The position numbers and the translations under genes are program-made. From Schizochytrium sp. TIO01 (taxonomy: Eukaryota > Sar > Bigyra > Thraustochytrida > Thraustochytriidae), in contig SMSO01000031.1 in the NCBI GenBank assembly GCA_004764695.1, forward strand, positions 5,947,261-6,011,260: a stretch of DNA of 64,000 nucleotides, given 5' to 3'. The number at the start of each line of letters is the position of its first letter. The first letter of the stretch is position 1. Below, in pieces: positions 54,265 through 64,000 of the stretch. Under the pieces are notes generated by a model, which was not told the origin of the DNA, searched no databases, and saw only the letters and a list, made by a program, of their open reading frames with translations.

Positions 54265-55485
54265 GATATGTGGTGGAGTAAAATCTTTTGTCATAATGCA
54301 CGTGCTCCATTCAATTTCATTTGCTCCTGCTACACTGACAGCTGATGTACAGAACGATGTTGCGTTTGCTAACAATTCCTTGAATTTAACAAGAAAAGAA
54401 AAATAAACTTTAATTCATCTAAGAGATCCTCGAATGACGAAGACCTGAACACAGACAGCAACAATCTATTTTTGGATGCGCCAACGAATAATAGTTTTAC
54501 ATTTTGAAAAAGAGCTAAGTGCAATCTGTATGTTCGAACCAAATGCATAGTGAGGGTGAAGTTCAACACGAACGAACATATATTAATAGAGAGAAAAGAA
54601 GAGGATACGATTATAGACACAAAGAGCGTTCTGTGCTCAATGGCTCTATGCAGTTAGAGCAAGTGGGTATTGTTAGTTCAAATGTGCCACGAGCAGAAGG
54701 GAAACTTGAGCAAGAACTAAATATTTGTAGAAAGGTAACTTATTGTTCTGCAGTTTTCTTGAACTAAAGATGAGAAATAAAGAAAAGAAAGAGAAAGGGA
54801 AACGTAATGTGCAGCAACATAGTAATTCGGAGAACTTTGTAGAGAGAATAGAAGAAAGAAACGTAAAAGGTTGTAGGCATACAAACAGCTTGTTGAATGA
54901 TACAACGAGAGCATAGCAGAAAGAAGAAAAAGCAGAGTGCAACGACGAACATTATAAATGTGTGCAGCCTGCATAGTACAACGTAGAAAAGTAAATAAAT
55001 GTAGTTGGAATTCACTGCAACGGGCAGCAAATCGAAGAAAAAAGACGACAAGCAGATAGCAATAGCCAATCTCTCCTGCTAATCAAACAACCCTGATTAA
55101 GCTGGCAAATGATACCGCTGCTTTCGTCCATCACTAACACCCAATAAGAACTAATTCGTTTATTAGGTAACGTGCACCTTTTTTATCTTCCTTGACGTCC
55201 GCAACACATAAAACCTTGCAGCAGCAAGAAAAGTCAGATACAGCATGTGGCAGACATCATAGCGAGCTACATGCAACATAACGGCACATAATGTAGATCG
55301 AAAAGACTCTTCAATAACCCTGGCAAGCTTGAAAATGCCCAGGGTAGCCTAAGCAATAGATTTTACCTGAAATAGTAGGTCAGAACCTATCTAGAAGATT
55401 GCTGAGAAGGGTTACGAAGGTCGAGCGCGCCCTTTTAGAGACGGCAACAAAAGAGGAAGAGAGTTATCATGGGACCTCTTTCAGA
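54265..55485. other. Intergenic between convergent genes, no gene seen
   Basis: These are the 3' flanks of the synthetase and the ankyrin kinase. An AAAATAAAC run at about 54400 could be a polyadenylation signal. Minus-strand frames at 54369-55069 overlap each other and are Phe/Leu/Ser-rich low complexity. Confidence 0.6.
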
Positions 55486-57141
55486 TTAAGAGATTACGCA
55501 GTCTTTGCTGTTTCCGCCGATAAGGGGGACAGATTCGTATCCCATGGCGTCAAGCCGGTTTACAATATCTTCGAATGCGGGGCGATCCTCCGCCTGTTGA
55601 CTCCAAGATTCTGCGAGAAGCGAGCGCAAGCCAGGTTCAAGATTCTTAGGCAGCACTGGACGTACTTCCTCCAAAGCAGCAGCGCTTACAGCAGCAACGG
55701 GGTCGGTGTACTGGATGAAGGGCCGCACAGCAGTCTGCATCCAATACACAATCAAAGAAAAACTATACACGTCGACCTTTTCGTTGTATTGTTCGTGCTT
55801 AAAAACCTCGGGAGCCATGTAGCGAAATGAGCCAGTTTCGCCAGTCATGGAGAACTTGTCACCAAGTTTTTTGTTTTTAGCGGGAATGAACTTAGCCAGA
55901 CCAAAATCTGTGAGTTTGAGGTCGCCGGTAGCGGTCAGTAGAACATTACTTGGTTTCAAGTCACGGTGAACAATGCCACAGCCGTGGAGAAAGGTCATAC
56001 CAAGAGCCAACTCATACGTATATTTCACCTTTTCACGCTTGGGCAGAGCCTTGCCTTCAGAAGCAAAACGCACGATGCGCTCTTCTAGAGTGCCACCAGG
56101 GCAGTATTCCATGACCAGGAGAGGAGTGCGCTGCTTCTCATCAAAAGCGGCACCAAGGAACAGCACAAGGTGGGGGTGACGAAGAGTACTGAGAAGAGAG
56201 ATCTCATTACCAAGATCAATGAGGGCCTGTTGGTTGGAGACCATATTGGCACAGCTCTTAACCACGACGCGGAGACCACGCCACTTGGCAAGAAAGAGCT
56301 CACCTCCAGCACCACGGGCGAACGGTTTGTGGTTGTTCATGATGACCTCGCTCATGGGCAGTAGCCATCGCTCCTTCAGACCACGTTGCTCAAGGTTCTT
56401 CATCTCGTCTGATGTGACGTCCTCGAGGATGGCATCGTAGCTGCCAGTAGTTTCTCCACCGTGAGCTTGAAGGGCCTCAATGACAGCCGTGTTCTTGCTG
56501 ATGTAGGCATCGTCCAACGGGGTATGGCCATAGCGATCACGCTGATTGACCAGAGTGCCATTTTCCAGGAGAAAGTTAACAATTTCGAGGTTGCCTTCGG
56601 AGGCTGCGACATGGAGGGCAGTGCGCTGGTCGTAGTCTCCAGCGGAGATAATTTCGATACCTCCCTTCTGGACAATGCGTTTCACGCTATCAAGGTCTCC
56701 TGTAGCAGCAGCATTGAGAAACTGGCCCAAAGCAGATGCAGGGTCAACGGCACGAGAATCATCCAGGGCACTCGCTGCAGTGGCTAGGTTTGTAACGCGG
56801 CGGCGAATTCCTGCCGTGACGCCCTCCTTCTCAAGAAATTCGATGCAATCCTGGTTTTCCTCCATGACAGCATCGTCCATAGGAGTACCTCCCCAGCGAT
56901 CGCGAGACGCAAGGTTCGCGCCTGAATCCTTGAGAATTTGCAGCATGTTCACAAGACCTGCGCCAGCAGCAATGTGTGCTGCAGTACGCTTGTCATAGTC
57001 GCAGACATTGGGGTCCACGTCGGATTCGAGCAAAGCTTTGACACGCTCCTCGTCACCCTGTGCCACTGCATAGAGCAACGCAGTGCTATCTTCTTCACTT
57101 CTGCTGCGATTGCTGCGCACGGAGAAACCCATCTCCGACAT
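55486..57141 (-). CDS. Ankyrin-repeat protein kinase (RAF/integrin-linked-kinase-like) with C-terminal CaaX box
   Basis: 551 residues. Two blocks of ankyrin repeats cover about 17-108 and 136-228; each contains DYDxRTAxHxAA and DRxGxTPxDDA, so the second looks like a duplicate of the first. The kinase domain spans about 265-530: degenerate glycine loop (GAGGEL, 277-282), beta-3 Lys-295 in VVVKS, alpha-C Glu-313, HRDLKPSN at 392-399, DFG at 412-414, APE at 443-445. All catalytic residues are present, so it should be active. The last four residues, CVIS (548-551), form a CaaX box of the farnesylated Ras type, predicting lipid attachment and membrane targeting. The ankyrin-plus-RAF-like-kinase layout matches plant ILK/MAPKKK group C and protist tyrosine-kinase-like proteins. 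Ser/Thr specificity is likely from HRDLKPSN. The ATG at 57139-57141 is the first in frame. Confidence 0.9.
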   Translation of the reverse strand: MSEMGFSVRSNRSRSEEDSTALLYAVAQGDEERVKALLESDVDPNVCDYDKRTAAHIAAGAGLVNMLQILKDSGANLASRDRWGGTPMDDAVMEENQDCIEFLEKEGVTAGIRRRVTNLATAASALDDSRAVDPASALGQFLNAAATGDLDSVKRIVQKGGIEIISAGDYDQRTALHVAASEGNLEIVNFLLENGTLVNQRDRYGHTPLDDAYISKNTAVIEALQAHGGETTGSYDAILEDVTSDEMKNLEQRGLKERWLLPMSEVIMNNHKPFARGAGGELFLAKWRGLRVVVKSCANMVSNQQALIDLGNEISLLSTLRHPHLVLFLGAAFDEKQRTPLLVMEYCPGGTLEERIVRFASEGKALPKREKVKYTYELALGMTFLHGCGIVHRDLKPSNVLLTATGDLKLTDFGLAKFIPAKNKKLGDKFSMTGETGSFRYMAPEVFKHEQYNEKVDVYSFSLIVYWMQTAVRPFIQYTDPVAAVSAAALEEVRPVLPKNLEPGLRSLLAESWSQQAEDRPAFEDIVNRLDAMGYESVPLIGGNSKDCVIS

Positions 57142-58865
57142 GGTGGCAACCTACAGGAAGCTCTCCAGAGAAACTTGCAAAGGTAAAGCGGAGAGGGGAA
57201 GAATCAAGGCCAATGGAGAGACAAAAGCAGAGAATGATTTGAAAAACAGCACACAGATTCTTTCCGCTCACCTGCTCAATCGAAAGCTCGCGTACGTACG
57301 GAAGACCGCAAAGGGGAGCGAGGAGGCTCACAGTGCAGAGCGCCACGCAAAGGAGGGGGGGGGGATGGAAGACGGCTCGGCGACGAGCGTAAGAAGGTCT
57401 GTCTGTCACTCGGTCCTGCCAGAAAGGGAATTGAATTGATTGATCACTTCTTCAAGTTGTTCAATCAAATCAATTCAGGGCTGTGGCGCAAGTTTTATTT
57501 TTGTTTCCTGCTTTCTTAGGATAATGATGACGAACTTGGAAACAAAAGAGACGCGGGAGAGCAGGGCAACGAGCGAAAGAAGAATGCAGAAAGACCTCGA
57601 TTGAAGAGAGGAGCTTGCTTTAAATTCACGCTTGGGCTGCTGACGCAAGAGTCGAAGATTCTCTACCTAGCTAGTAGGTATGCCTCGGGTCTCGGAGATG
57701 CTGGCGAAGGCAGCGATAAGGATAAAACAAAATGAAGTGGGAAGGAAAGGAGGAGAAGAATTTCTTACCCCCATGAAACTTTACTTATTCTGTATCAGAG
57801 TACATATGATTATGATGCTTCTTAGCTTTAAAACAAAAAAACAAAACAAAAAAACTATTAAGAATAAAAACTATTAATAATAGTAGTAGGAGAAGTCTAG
57901 AAATTTTAGTTTTAAAAAAATGATTGCAGGGTTAGTGACCAGAACAATACCAGCATGGGTAGAATGTGAAAAGTAATGGAGCTCTTTCTGTTTCTCTTTC
58001 GCACAAGAACTGCCACAACAATTCATAGGTGCCCAGCACATGCATTGCTCACTCACTCACTCAATAGCCGGCCACCTCTATATACTGCCTTCCTCCGACT
58101 GGCCCATGCTCGCCACCAATGTAATGTATAGCCCAAGGTTCTTTCCACTCGAAAAGCATGCTCAGCCGAGGCTGTGTCTTCTTAAAAGTAAGTTCAAAGT
58201 ATTTTACACCATGTCATACCTACCATGATATGTACTCTCTATCTGAACACGAGTCAAGAAACACTCCTCCACTAGGAAGGTGCTACTTCCTCCTCTAAGT
58301 AGTCAGCTCCCTCAGTAAGCAGAGGCAGTAAGTACCCACCCACCTAATGAATCAATCAATCATTGCTATCTTTAGACACAGACACAGGGGCATTATAGCA
58401 GAGATGTAGTAGCTCCATCCTCGACAGAGGAAATGAATGAGCCAGGCAAACCAAAAAACCCTTTGGACTTGGGAAGAAGCTCGTGCCGAAGCAATCGATC
58501 GATCGCTCGTTGCCTCTGCAGCTCCGAAGCGGGTTTGGTGCGCACGAAGCAACTTCTTCAGTACTTTGCCTGTGCAGTTTGGCCTTTGTGCAGCAGCTTT
58601 ATGAGGCGGCAAAGCGCGCCATGGACTGTGAGATTCTTTCTCAGCTTCTCCGCGTTTTCTCTCATTTCATTCCCGGCTTTCTTTGATGCCACGAGAAAAG
58701 ACACAGAGAAAGAAGTGAGAAAGAAAGAAAGAAACAAACAAACCAACCAACACTTAGTGACGACTACGTAGTTAGTAGGCCTGGAGATCCATCGGGCGGA
58801 TCAGGGGAAATGATGAGATGTCTAGAGCGGGGCTAGGCATGGGTAGGTAGCTGCTAGCGGCGCCG

Positions 58866-58901
58866 ACTCACTCACTCACTCACTCACTCACTCACTCACT
58901 C
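58866..58901. repeat. (ACTC)9 microsatellite
   Basis: Nine exact copies. Confidence 0.94.
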
Positions 58902-59080
58902 ATAGGGAGGACAAACAAACAATGAAGTTGAAATTGATGACAGAGATGATATGATGGATATGTTAGTGATGGGATTCTTGCAAGAATGCGACATCCTACT
59001 ACTATCGAGGTATCCTGCCGCAGCCTTTGAAAGGTTTTACTCTATTGTTTGACGAATCGAGTCGAGTCGATCGATTCACC

Positions 59081-59143
59081 AGTCAGTCAGTCAGTCAGTC
59101 AGTCAGTCAGTCAGTCAGTCAGTCAGTCAGTCAGTCAGTCAGT

Positions 59144-59184
<41 letters not shown>
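59081..59184. repeat. Compound (AGTC)16-(AAGC)10 microsatellite
   Basis: Sixteen exact AGTC copies (59081-59144) pass directly into ten exact AAGC copies (59145-59184). Confidence 0.96.
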
Positions 59185-59186
<2 letters not shown>

Positions 59187-59844
59187 TCAACTGTTTATCG
59201 ATGTGTCTCAGAGACACTGACTGCTGTTACCACCAAGTACGTACTGTGTTTGGAGTCCAGGCTAGCGCAATGGTGGCATGGCGTGGCAGGAGATACACGC
59301 TACTAGCGCTTATTTGAGCACTAGGAGGTCCAGTGAGAACTCGCGGAGAAGGAGGAGAAGGAGGAGGAGGAGTTGATATTAGGAGTAGCAAAGATGCAAG
59401 GAGAGAACAGCACGAGGAGGAGTTTGCGTATTAGGTACCTAGGTAGAGACCTCTAGGGAATCCCCAGTGGCGATGCGTTCACCCACTCAAGTCAAAGTTT
59501 ATTGTCAGCAAGCATTCTCGTTCGCTACCAATTATAGCGAGTTAGGACTTACAAAGTTTTAACTTCTTCTTTCATTGTTTACAACTACAAACAGAGGTGC
59601 GTAGTAAGTAATTAAATTAGTAATTACAATTAATCAATCACAATGATTGCCCTCCTCTGATCATCATGGCCGAGGACCAATTCCACGCGGAATTCTTGGG
59701 GTGTAGGGAATCCAAGAAGGAACATTCTCTACATGGGAGCTGTCGAGTTAGGTTCGCATTCGTCGCAGCTTTCACGCTGCGCCCTGAATATGTCACTGCC
59801 TCATGGCGCAGGTGCCTCGGCGTTGCTGCGAATGAGGAAAAGTG

Positions 59845-59972
59845 AACAAACAAACAATTACAAACAAACAAACAATTACAAACTAATAAACAAACAAACA
59901 AATAATTACAAACAAACAAACAATTACAAACTAATAAACAAACAAACAAACAAACAAACAAATAAATAAACG
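59845..59972. repeat. AAAC-rich array with 48-bp higher-order period
   Basis: An 18-bp unit ending in CAATTAC (59862-59879) is followed by a 30-bp unit (59880-59909); the 18-bp unit recurs exactly at 59910-59927, and the 30-bp unit begins again at 59928 before decaying into plain AAAC and AAAT repeats. The period is therefore 48 bp. Confidence 0.85.
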
Positions 59973-62457
59973 AAAGGCCGACAAAAGAAGAATTGCACTT
60001 TCATTTAGTTCTCCTCTTTCGAGGCGTGAATTTGGTGTTAAATGTATTGAGGCCCTATTCTATTCTTTTTTAATAACAGTAAATCAATGAATTAGTCCAT
60101 CAAAACTAATCATAATTAAGCAGCTCATCAAATTCCAAAGCACATGTGGAAAGAAATGAACGAAATGGCGAACCACAGAGCAGACAGAGCCTTGGAGGGC
60201 AAGCTAATATTGTGGAATCGCGAAGGACCTGCTAACTAGTCTCCGGCCGCCATCCAACAGCACCCACTCCAAGAAGAACGAAGAACGAGTTGTGCCGCTA
60301 TAATTCGTGGTTGATCTCTTCGAAAATGCCGCATCGCGCCACAACAGAGCTCGTCTACAAAACTGCTGTTTGAGCCCATCCCAAGTGAGAGTCTGGCACT
60401 CAGGCAGTGCCACTCACCACTCACAGAAAGAACCCCCCGCATCGCATCGAGAGAGCCCTCGCTCGCCAGAGACAGACCATACGTAGCGAGCGCTGCTCCA
60501 AACAGCCGAGGCTACGCAAAGTTTTTCGACTAATCGCTGCGCGAATCCCATCTTTTCAAGGACGGCCAAAAGAGCGAAAGAGCGGACGTGGCAGAAGTGG
60601 AAGAAGACGGATGCTTTCTTGCACTAACCATCGTCCGATCAATGCGAGCGCAGTATCACGGGAACGGTTCGACCAAAGCTTGGCTCCAAAGCTGAGTTAA
60701 CAGCAGTCAGTCTATGAGGGGACTTCACAAAGCTAAACTCGTTGGGGATACTAGTTCATCGAATCCTCCGTGAAGCCACGGCAGCAACATCGAAAGCTAA
60801 AGGTGATGATGTTGCCAACCAATTGTGCAGCCAATTGGCAGCACACATCTCCCATTCTAATCTTGATTTGGTTTGGATGGTTTAGAAAAGATTAAACAAA
60901 GTAAGAAAAGGAAGAAAAGTAAAAAGTATATGTACTTTGCATTGTTTGCTCACACAAGTATTGCTGTACAATGATCATGCAAGGACAAGTTCTCACGTCC
61001 TCACAGCCTTATGGTCCTCGATCATTGGGCAGGCACTCTAGCTAGAGAATGCAATCAATGCTGCTGATGATGGCTCTGGCGAACAAGCGTGGACACGCAC
61101 TCAAAACTGAACCTAGACTCAAACTTCTATTTTCTCAAGAGAGCATTTGCTTTCTATCCCTTAAGTTCTTCTATCTCCTTCCCGTACCTTCCTTACCTAG
61201 CTAGAAATTAAATTTAATCATCACTGCATGAGAGGAAAGCCGTCGTGCATAACGAAGAGGCTGCTTTCACATAGCCGGTGCAAAGAACTATCCATACACA
61301 AAGGTTCTTGATATCGGCGCTTTGCCTGTGCGAGTTAGAGTTTTCCCGCTGAGATAGAATTGTTGACGCTCTGGTCGCGTCATAAGTTGAAGAGCCTTTT
61401 ACTTTTTGATTGAGATGATGAATTGCAGGTAAGATCCTGAGAAAATCAAGGCGGGGGAAGCACAATCATAGTTCATGAAACTGCAAGGCCATAAGGCACA
61501 TATTCAGAGCAGCGTGAACAGTATTCGGCTATCCACGTCTTTCCAGCTGATGCGCTGGCGATTCGGGCTGCCTGCGGCCAAGATTGGTGAGTAGCAGAGA
61601 ACAAGCAAGAAATACCGTCAACTGACCTTTTCGTTTTCTTTTCGCACACCCTACGGAGTGGTGTACCTTTATTTTACTCGCTGCGCTTGAATCCATTTTT
61701 AAAGGTTTTAATTAAAATTTTCAATTTCAATCTTGTTTTTTGAGAAAAGAAAAAATAACTACCCAGATTGTAGCACTCTCACTAGCCAGAGGTACGAAGT
61801 TAAAATATTTTAACTTGGGTTTAAAACTCATGTCAAAAGAATCACTCAATACGTGATTATAGTCAGGTGTATTCATTATTTCTTAAAGTTTTGTATATTT
61901 GATTAGAATTTTTATGATGAAATCCTCATCATATGATAGACGAAATCTACAGTGCTTTGGCTGATTGCAGGGGCTTGTCTGTGATTTTTTAAAAAATGTC
62001 ACGAAATGTTGATTGCAGGTTTTTTTTAGTTTTTTTTTTTTTTTTTATACAAGAGTAGATTCCCACGAAAATTAAAGTTTGTGAAACACGAAAGTACTAT
62101 TGGATGTTCAGTGAATTCCCGGAAGCTGCCACACGCTCGATTTTGCTCAAAGACTTACGCCAAGCTAGAGAGCTTCGTAGATAGGCCAGAAACGAAGAAT
62201 CGAAAACGCCGAGGCTGAATTGTGTGATAGTATTGGTATTTTCACTCAATTAATGCATGGTGGTGATAATTTATACTCATGACTGAGTTTCTATGGAATT
62301 TGGATTTGTATACTTACCTCGTGCAATTAGTTCAAAATATCAAGCTTATGATAAGTACACCTCGTTTATGCATATCATTTATGCATATAAGAAAACCTAT
62401 TATCTTGGTCTCAGGGGGGCTCTTATTTTCGTACAAAAACCTACCAGTATGACTTAC

Positions 62458-62611
62458 TGGGTTAGTAATGACAAATGTCTCTATACCAAGGGCAAAATTA
62501 CCAATAGCACAACATAGCACCATAAGTGAAGTACGTACAAGTTGAAGTGTAAGTATTTTTCCTTTGCCTTCGTCATCGTGCTGGGATGTCTTTTCCCCGC
62601 TTTCAACGATT
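62458..62611 (-). pseudogene. Possible orphan exon or relic encoding a transporter-like first membrane helix
   Basis: On the minus strand, CTCGCAG (acceptor-like, ending at 62612) precedes an open stretch. This encodes a hydrophilic lead-in with GKGKILT, then one hydrophobic helix, VRTSLMVLCCAIGNFAL, then GIETFVITNP, and is cut by a perfect GTAAGT donor at 62457. The helix plus the 'E...VTP'-like end resembles helix 1 of SLC45/GPH sugar transporters. No further exons with membrane helices were found downstream, and no 12-helix frame exists nearby, so if real it is a fragment. A second GTAAGT lies at about 62317. This is a weak call. Confidence 0.2.
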
Positions 62612-64000
62612 CTGCGAGCAAAGTATAGCACTTCCTGAGCCTCTGACCCCGGATAGCAAAATCTTCAGCCCGACCTAAAACAGAGCTAATTATTCTCAAA
62701 CTTATTATTAGCTTTATGGGAAGGACTAAAACTCAAAGATTTATACTGCCAAAACGCTCCTGCAGTGGAACTAAAACGCAATTAAGAGGAGTTACTAGGG
62801 GCATTCTTTGTCGGGAGAGCTCAGTGCACTCAACATACATTGATTTGACTGTAAACTCAGCATCTAGGCTACAGTGTAGATCCACTGGTTAAAATAGACC
62901 ATGAAACACCCCTTAGCATAACTGAACTGCCCCGGAAATGGAATAGCGAACGTATTGATTGATCAATATATATTTATAGACACATTCGTGTATTGCTTAA
63001 ATCACTTTTATCGGTGTCCTTTTGTTCTAATAGTTTGATTTATGAAACTTTTGAGCTTAATGTGAAGGGAAAATCCCATTGTGTGCAAGTTTTGCCTGTT
63101 CCAGACACTAAATGAGCAAGGGACCAACGCGTTTCGCATTTGATGCATCATAGGCGAGCTACGTTCATTGTATGTGAACTGACTCTAAATTTGTAACATT
63201 TTATCTGAGCGCACGTGGAACAGTTCAAGCCAATCTCCATATTATCAACTTTCTTTAAAGTTCGTAAGTTGGAAACTAACCTGTTCGAGCGAGAGCAGGT
63301 CTTACAGATTATGTTAACACATCCAGAGAAGCCAAGTAGACAAGGATTATCCTTGCAGAAGCAGGCAGGAGGTTGCGTCATACTATGATAGTGGTGTTGT
63401 AGTATATATGTTTTGTTGTTGCAGAAGTAAAGTTAAGTGTTTGCTGCGCGAATTGAAGAGTGGAATCCTGTAATTGGAACGATGTTTGAGCGGAGGACCG
63501 TGGAAGGAGTCGAAGAGTAGAAAATGTTCGTCATGATCAGCATAATGGTATTCAGAAATAAATCCTTGTTAAAGTTATACAAGCTATTAATCGTAGATAC
63601 GGTAGATACGGACATAACACATCTAGAGAATGTAGAAACAGTTCACATTTTTGATGAGATGGTAAAGATATCGGTATGCATATATATGAGGGTATTGTCT
63701 GTAATGTGTAGATGGATAGTATTTATGTAAGTAGGTAAAGTGCGCTTGTACGAACCTAATTATCAATCAAAGATGATAGGTAATTCACAGCCGCAAAAGA
63801 TAACGAACTCCACAGTGTGCTAGCAAACCAGCTTGAGGGCGGATTTATTTGCTTGTTCGTTTGAGAGCATAAAACATTGGATATAAGAAGGTTGAGATAA
63901 CAATGAAAACACATGATGACAGTGATGAGTGAGGGGGAATCAGGGATGTCGTCCACCCAAGGACGCTCAACTTTTGATGTCAAACCAATAGTCTCCCTTT

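Larger units (their letters stand above)
57142..64000. other. Gene-poor, repeat-rich stretch of 6.9 kb to the window end
   Basis: The promoter of the ankyrin kinase lies at its left edge, where a run of ten G falls near 57355. Beyond it are compound microsatellites (58866, 59081, 59845), a GC-richer patch at 60180-60700 with short basic frames but no domain, and a possible orphan transmembrane exon at 62458-62611 on the minus strand. Small frames elsewhere (for example 63148-63381 minus, Cys-rich) have no recognised family. Confidence 0.5.

Noticed and set aside
60661-60690. GGTTCGACC, a tRNA B-box-like sequence
   Set aside because: No A box at the right distance and no cloverleaf arms could be drawn; no tRNA gene was found anywhere in the window.
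62309-62320. TATACTTACCT, resembling the U1 snRNA 5' end
   Set aside because: The bases that follow do not fit U1, and on the minus strand this is simply a GTAAGT donor-like sequence.

Overview
This is a nuclear window from a microbial eukaryote. Coding capacity is low: eleven genes that I can support occupy roughly a quarter of the 64 kb. Nine of the ten complete genes are single uninterrupted frames. Two short introns are directly visible, one in the carrier gene at the left edge and one in the small membrane-protein gene near 49 kb; both use GTAAGT-type donors. The intergenic DNA is AT-rich and full of uninterrupted microsatellites. No operons, CRISPR arrays, rRNA or tRNA genes were recognised. 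The gene set suggests a stramenopile-like protist, possibly a labyrinthulomycete (thraustochytrid): a TIR-like/kinesin-light-chain-TPR protein, an ankyrin/RAF-like kinase, a UXT-type sugar-nucleotide transporter and an intron-poor style. The lineage is an inference, not something proved here.

Layout from left to right. The 3' end of a mitochondrial-carrier-like gene (+, 1-677). A triose-phosphate/nucleotide-sugar transporter (+, 2556-3641). A TIR-like plus TPR protein (-, 5198-7720). A probable mRNA-decapping co-factor carrying a PNRC/EDC-type DCP1-binding motif (+, 13015-13896). Exportin-T, the tRNA exporter (-, 16902-20495). A 9 kb gene-poor stretch containing a (TTTG)51 tract. A protein made of 17 near-perfect 21-residue leucine-rich repeats (+, 29611-31635). 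A Q/A/P-rich, CUE/UBA-tipped RNA-granule or Def1-like protein (-, 32688-35534). An 8.6 kb gene-poor, microsatellite-dense stretch (35.5-44.2 kb). A MATE transporter (+, 44178-45905). A 73-residue single-pass membrane protein with one intron (+, 48918-49246). A mitochondrial ACSF2-like acyl-CoA synthetase (+, 52342-54264). An ankyrin-repeat protein kinase ending in a CaaX box (-, 55486-57141). A final 6.9 kb repeat-rich stretch with a possible orphan transporter exon.

The genes do not form a pathway cluster. They are housekeeping and signalling genes scattered through repeat-rich DNA. RNA metabolism appears three times (decapping motif protein, tRNA exportin, Q-rich RNA-granule-like protein), but nothing links these physically beyond loose proximity. 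I found no convincing new multi-gene system. The best leads are single proteins: the CaaX-tailed ankyrin kinase, the 21-residue repeat solenoid, the TIR-like module split by an acidic insert, and the PNRC-motif protein.
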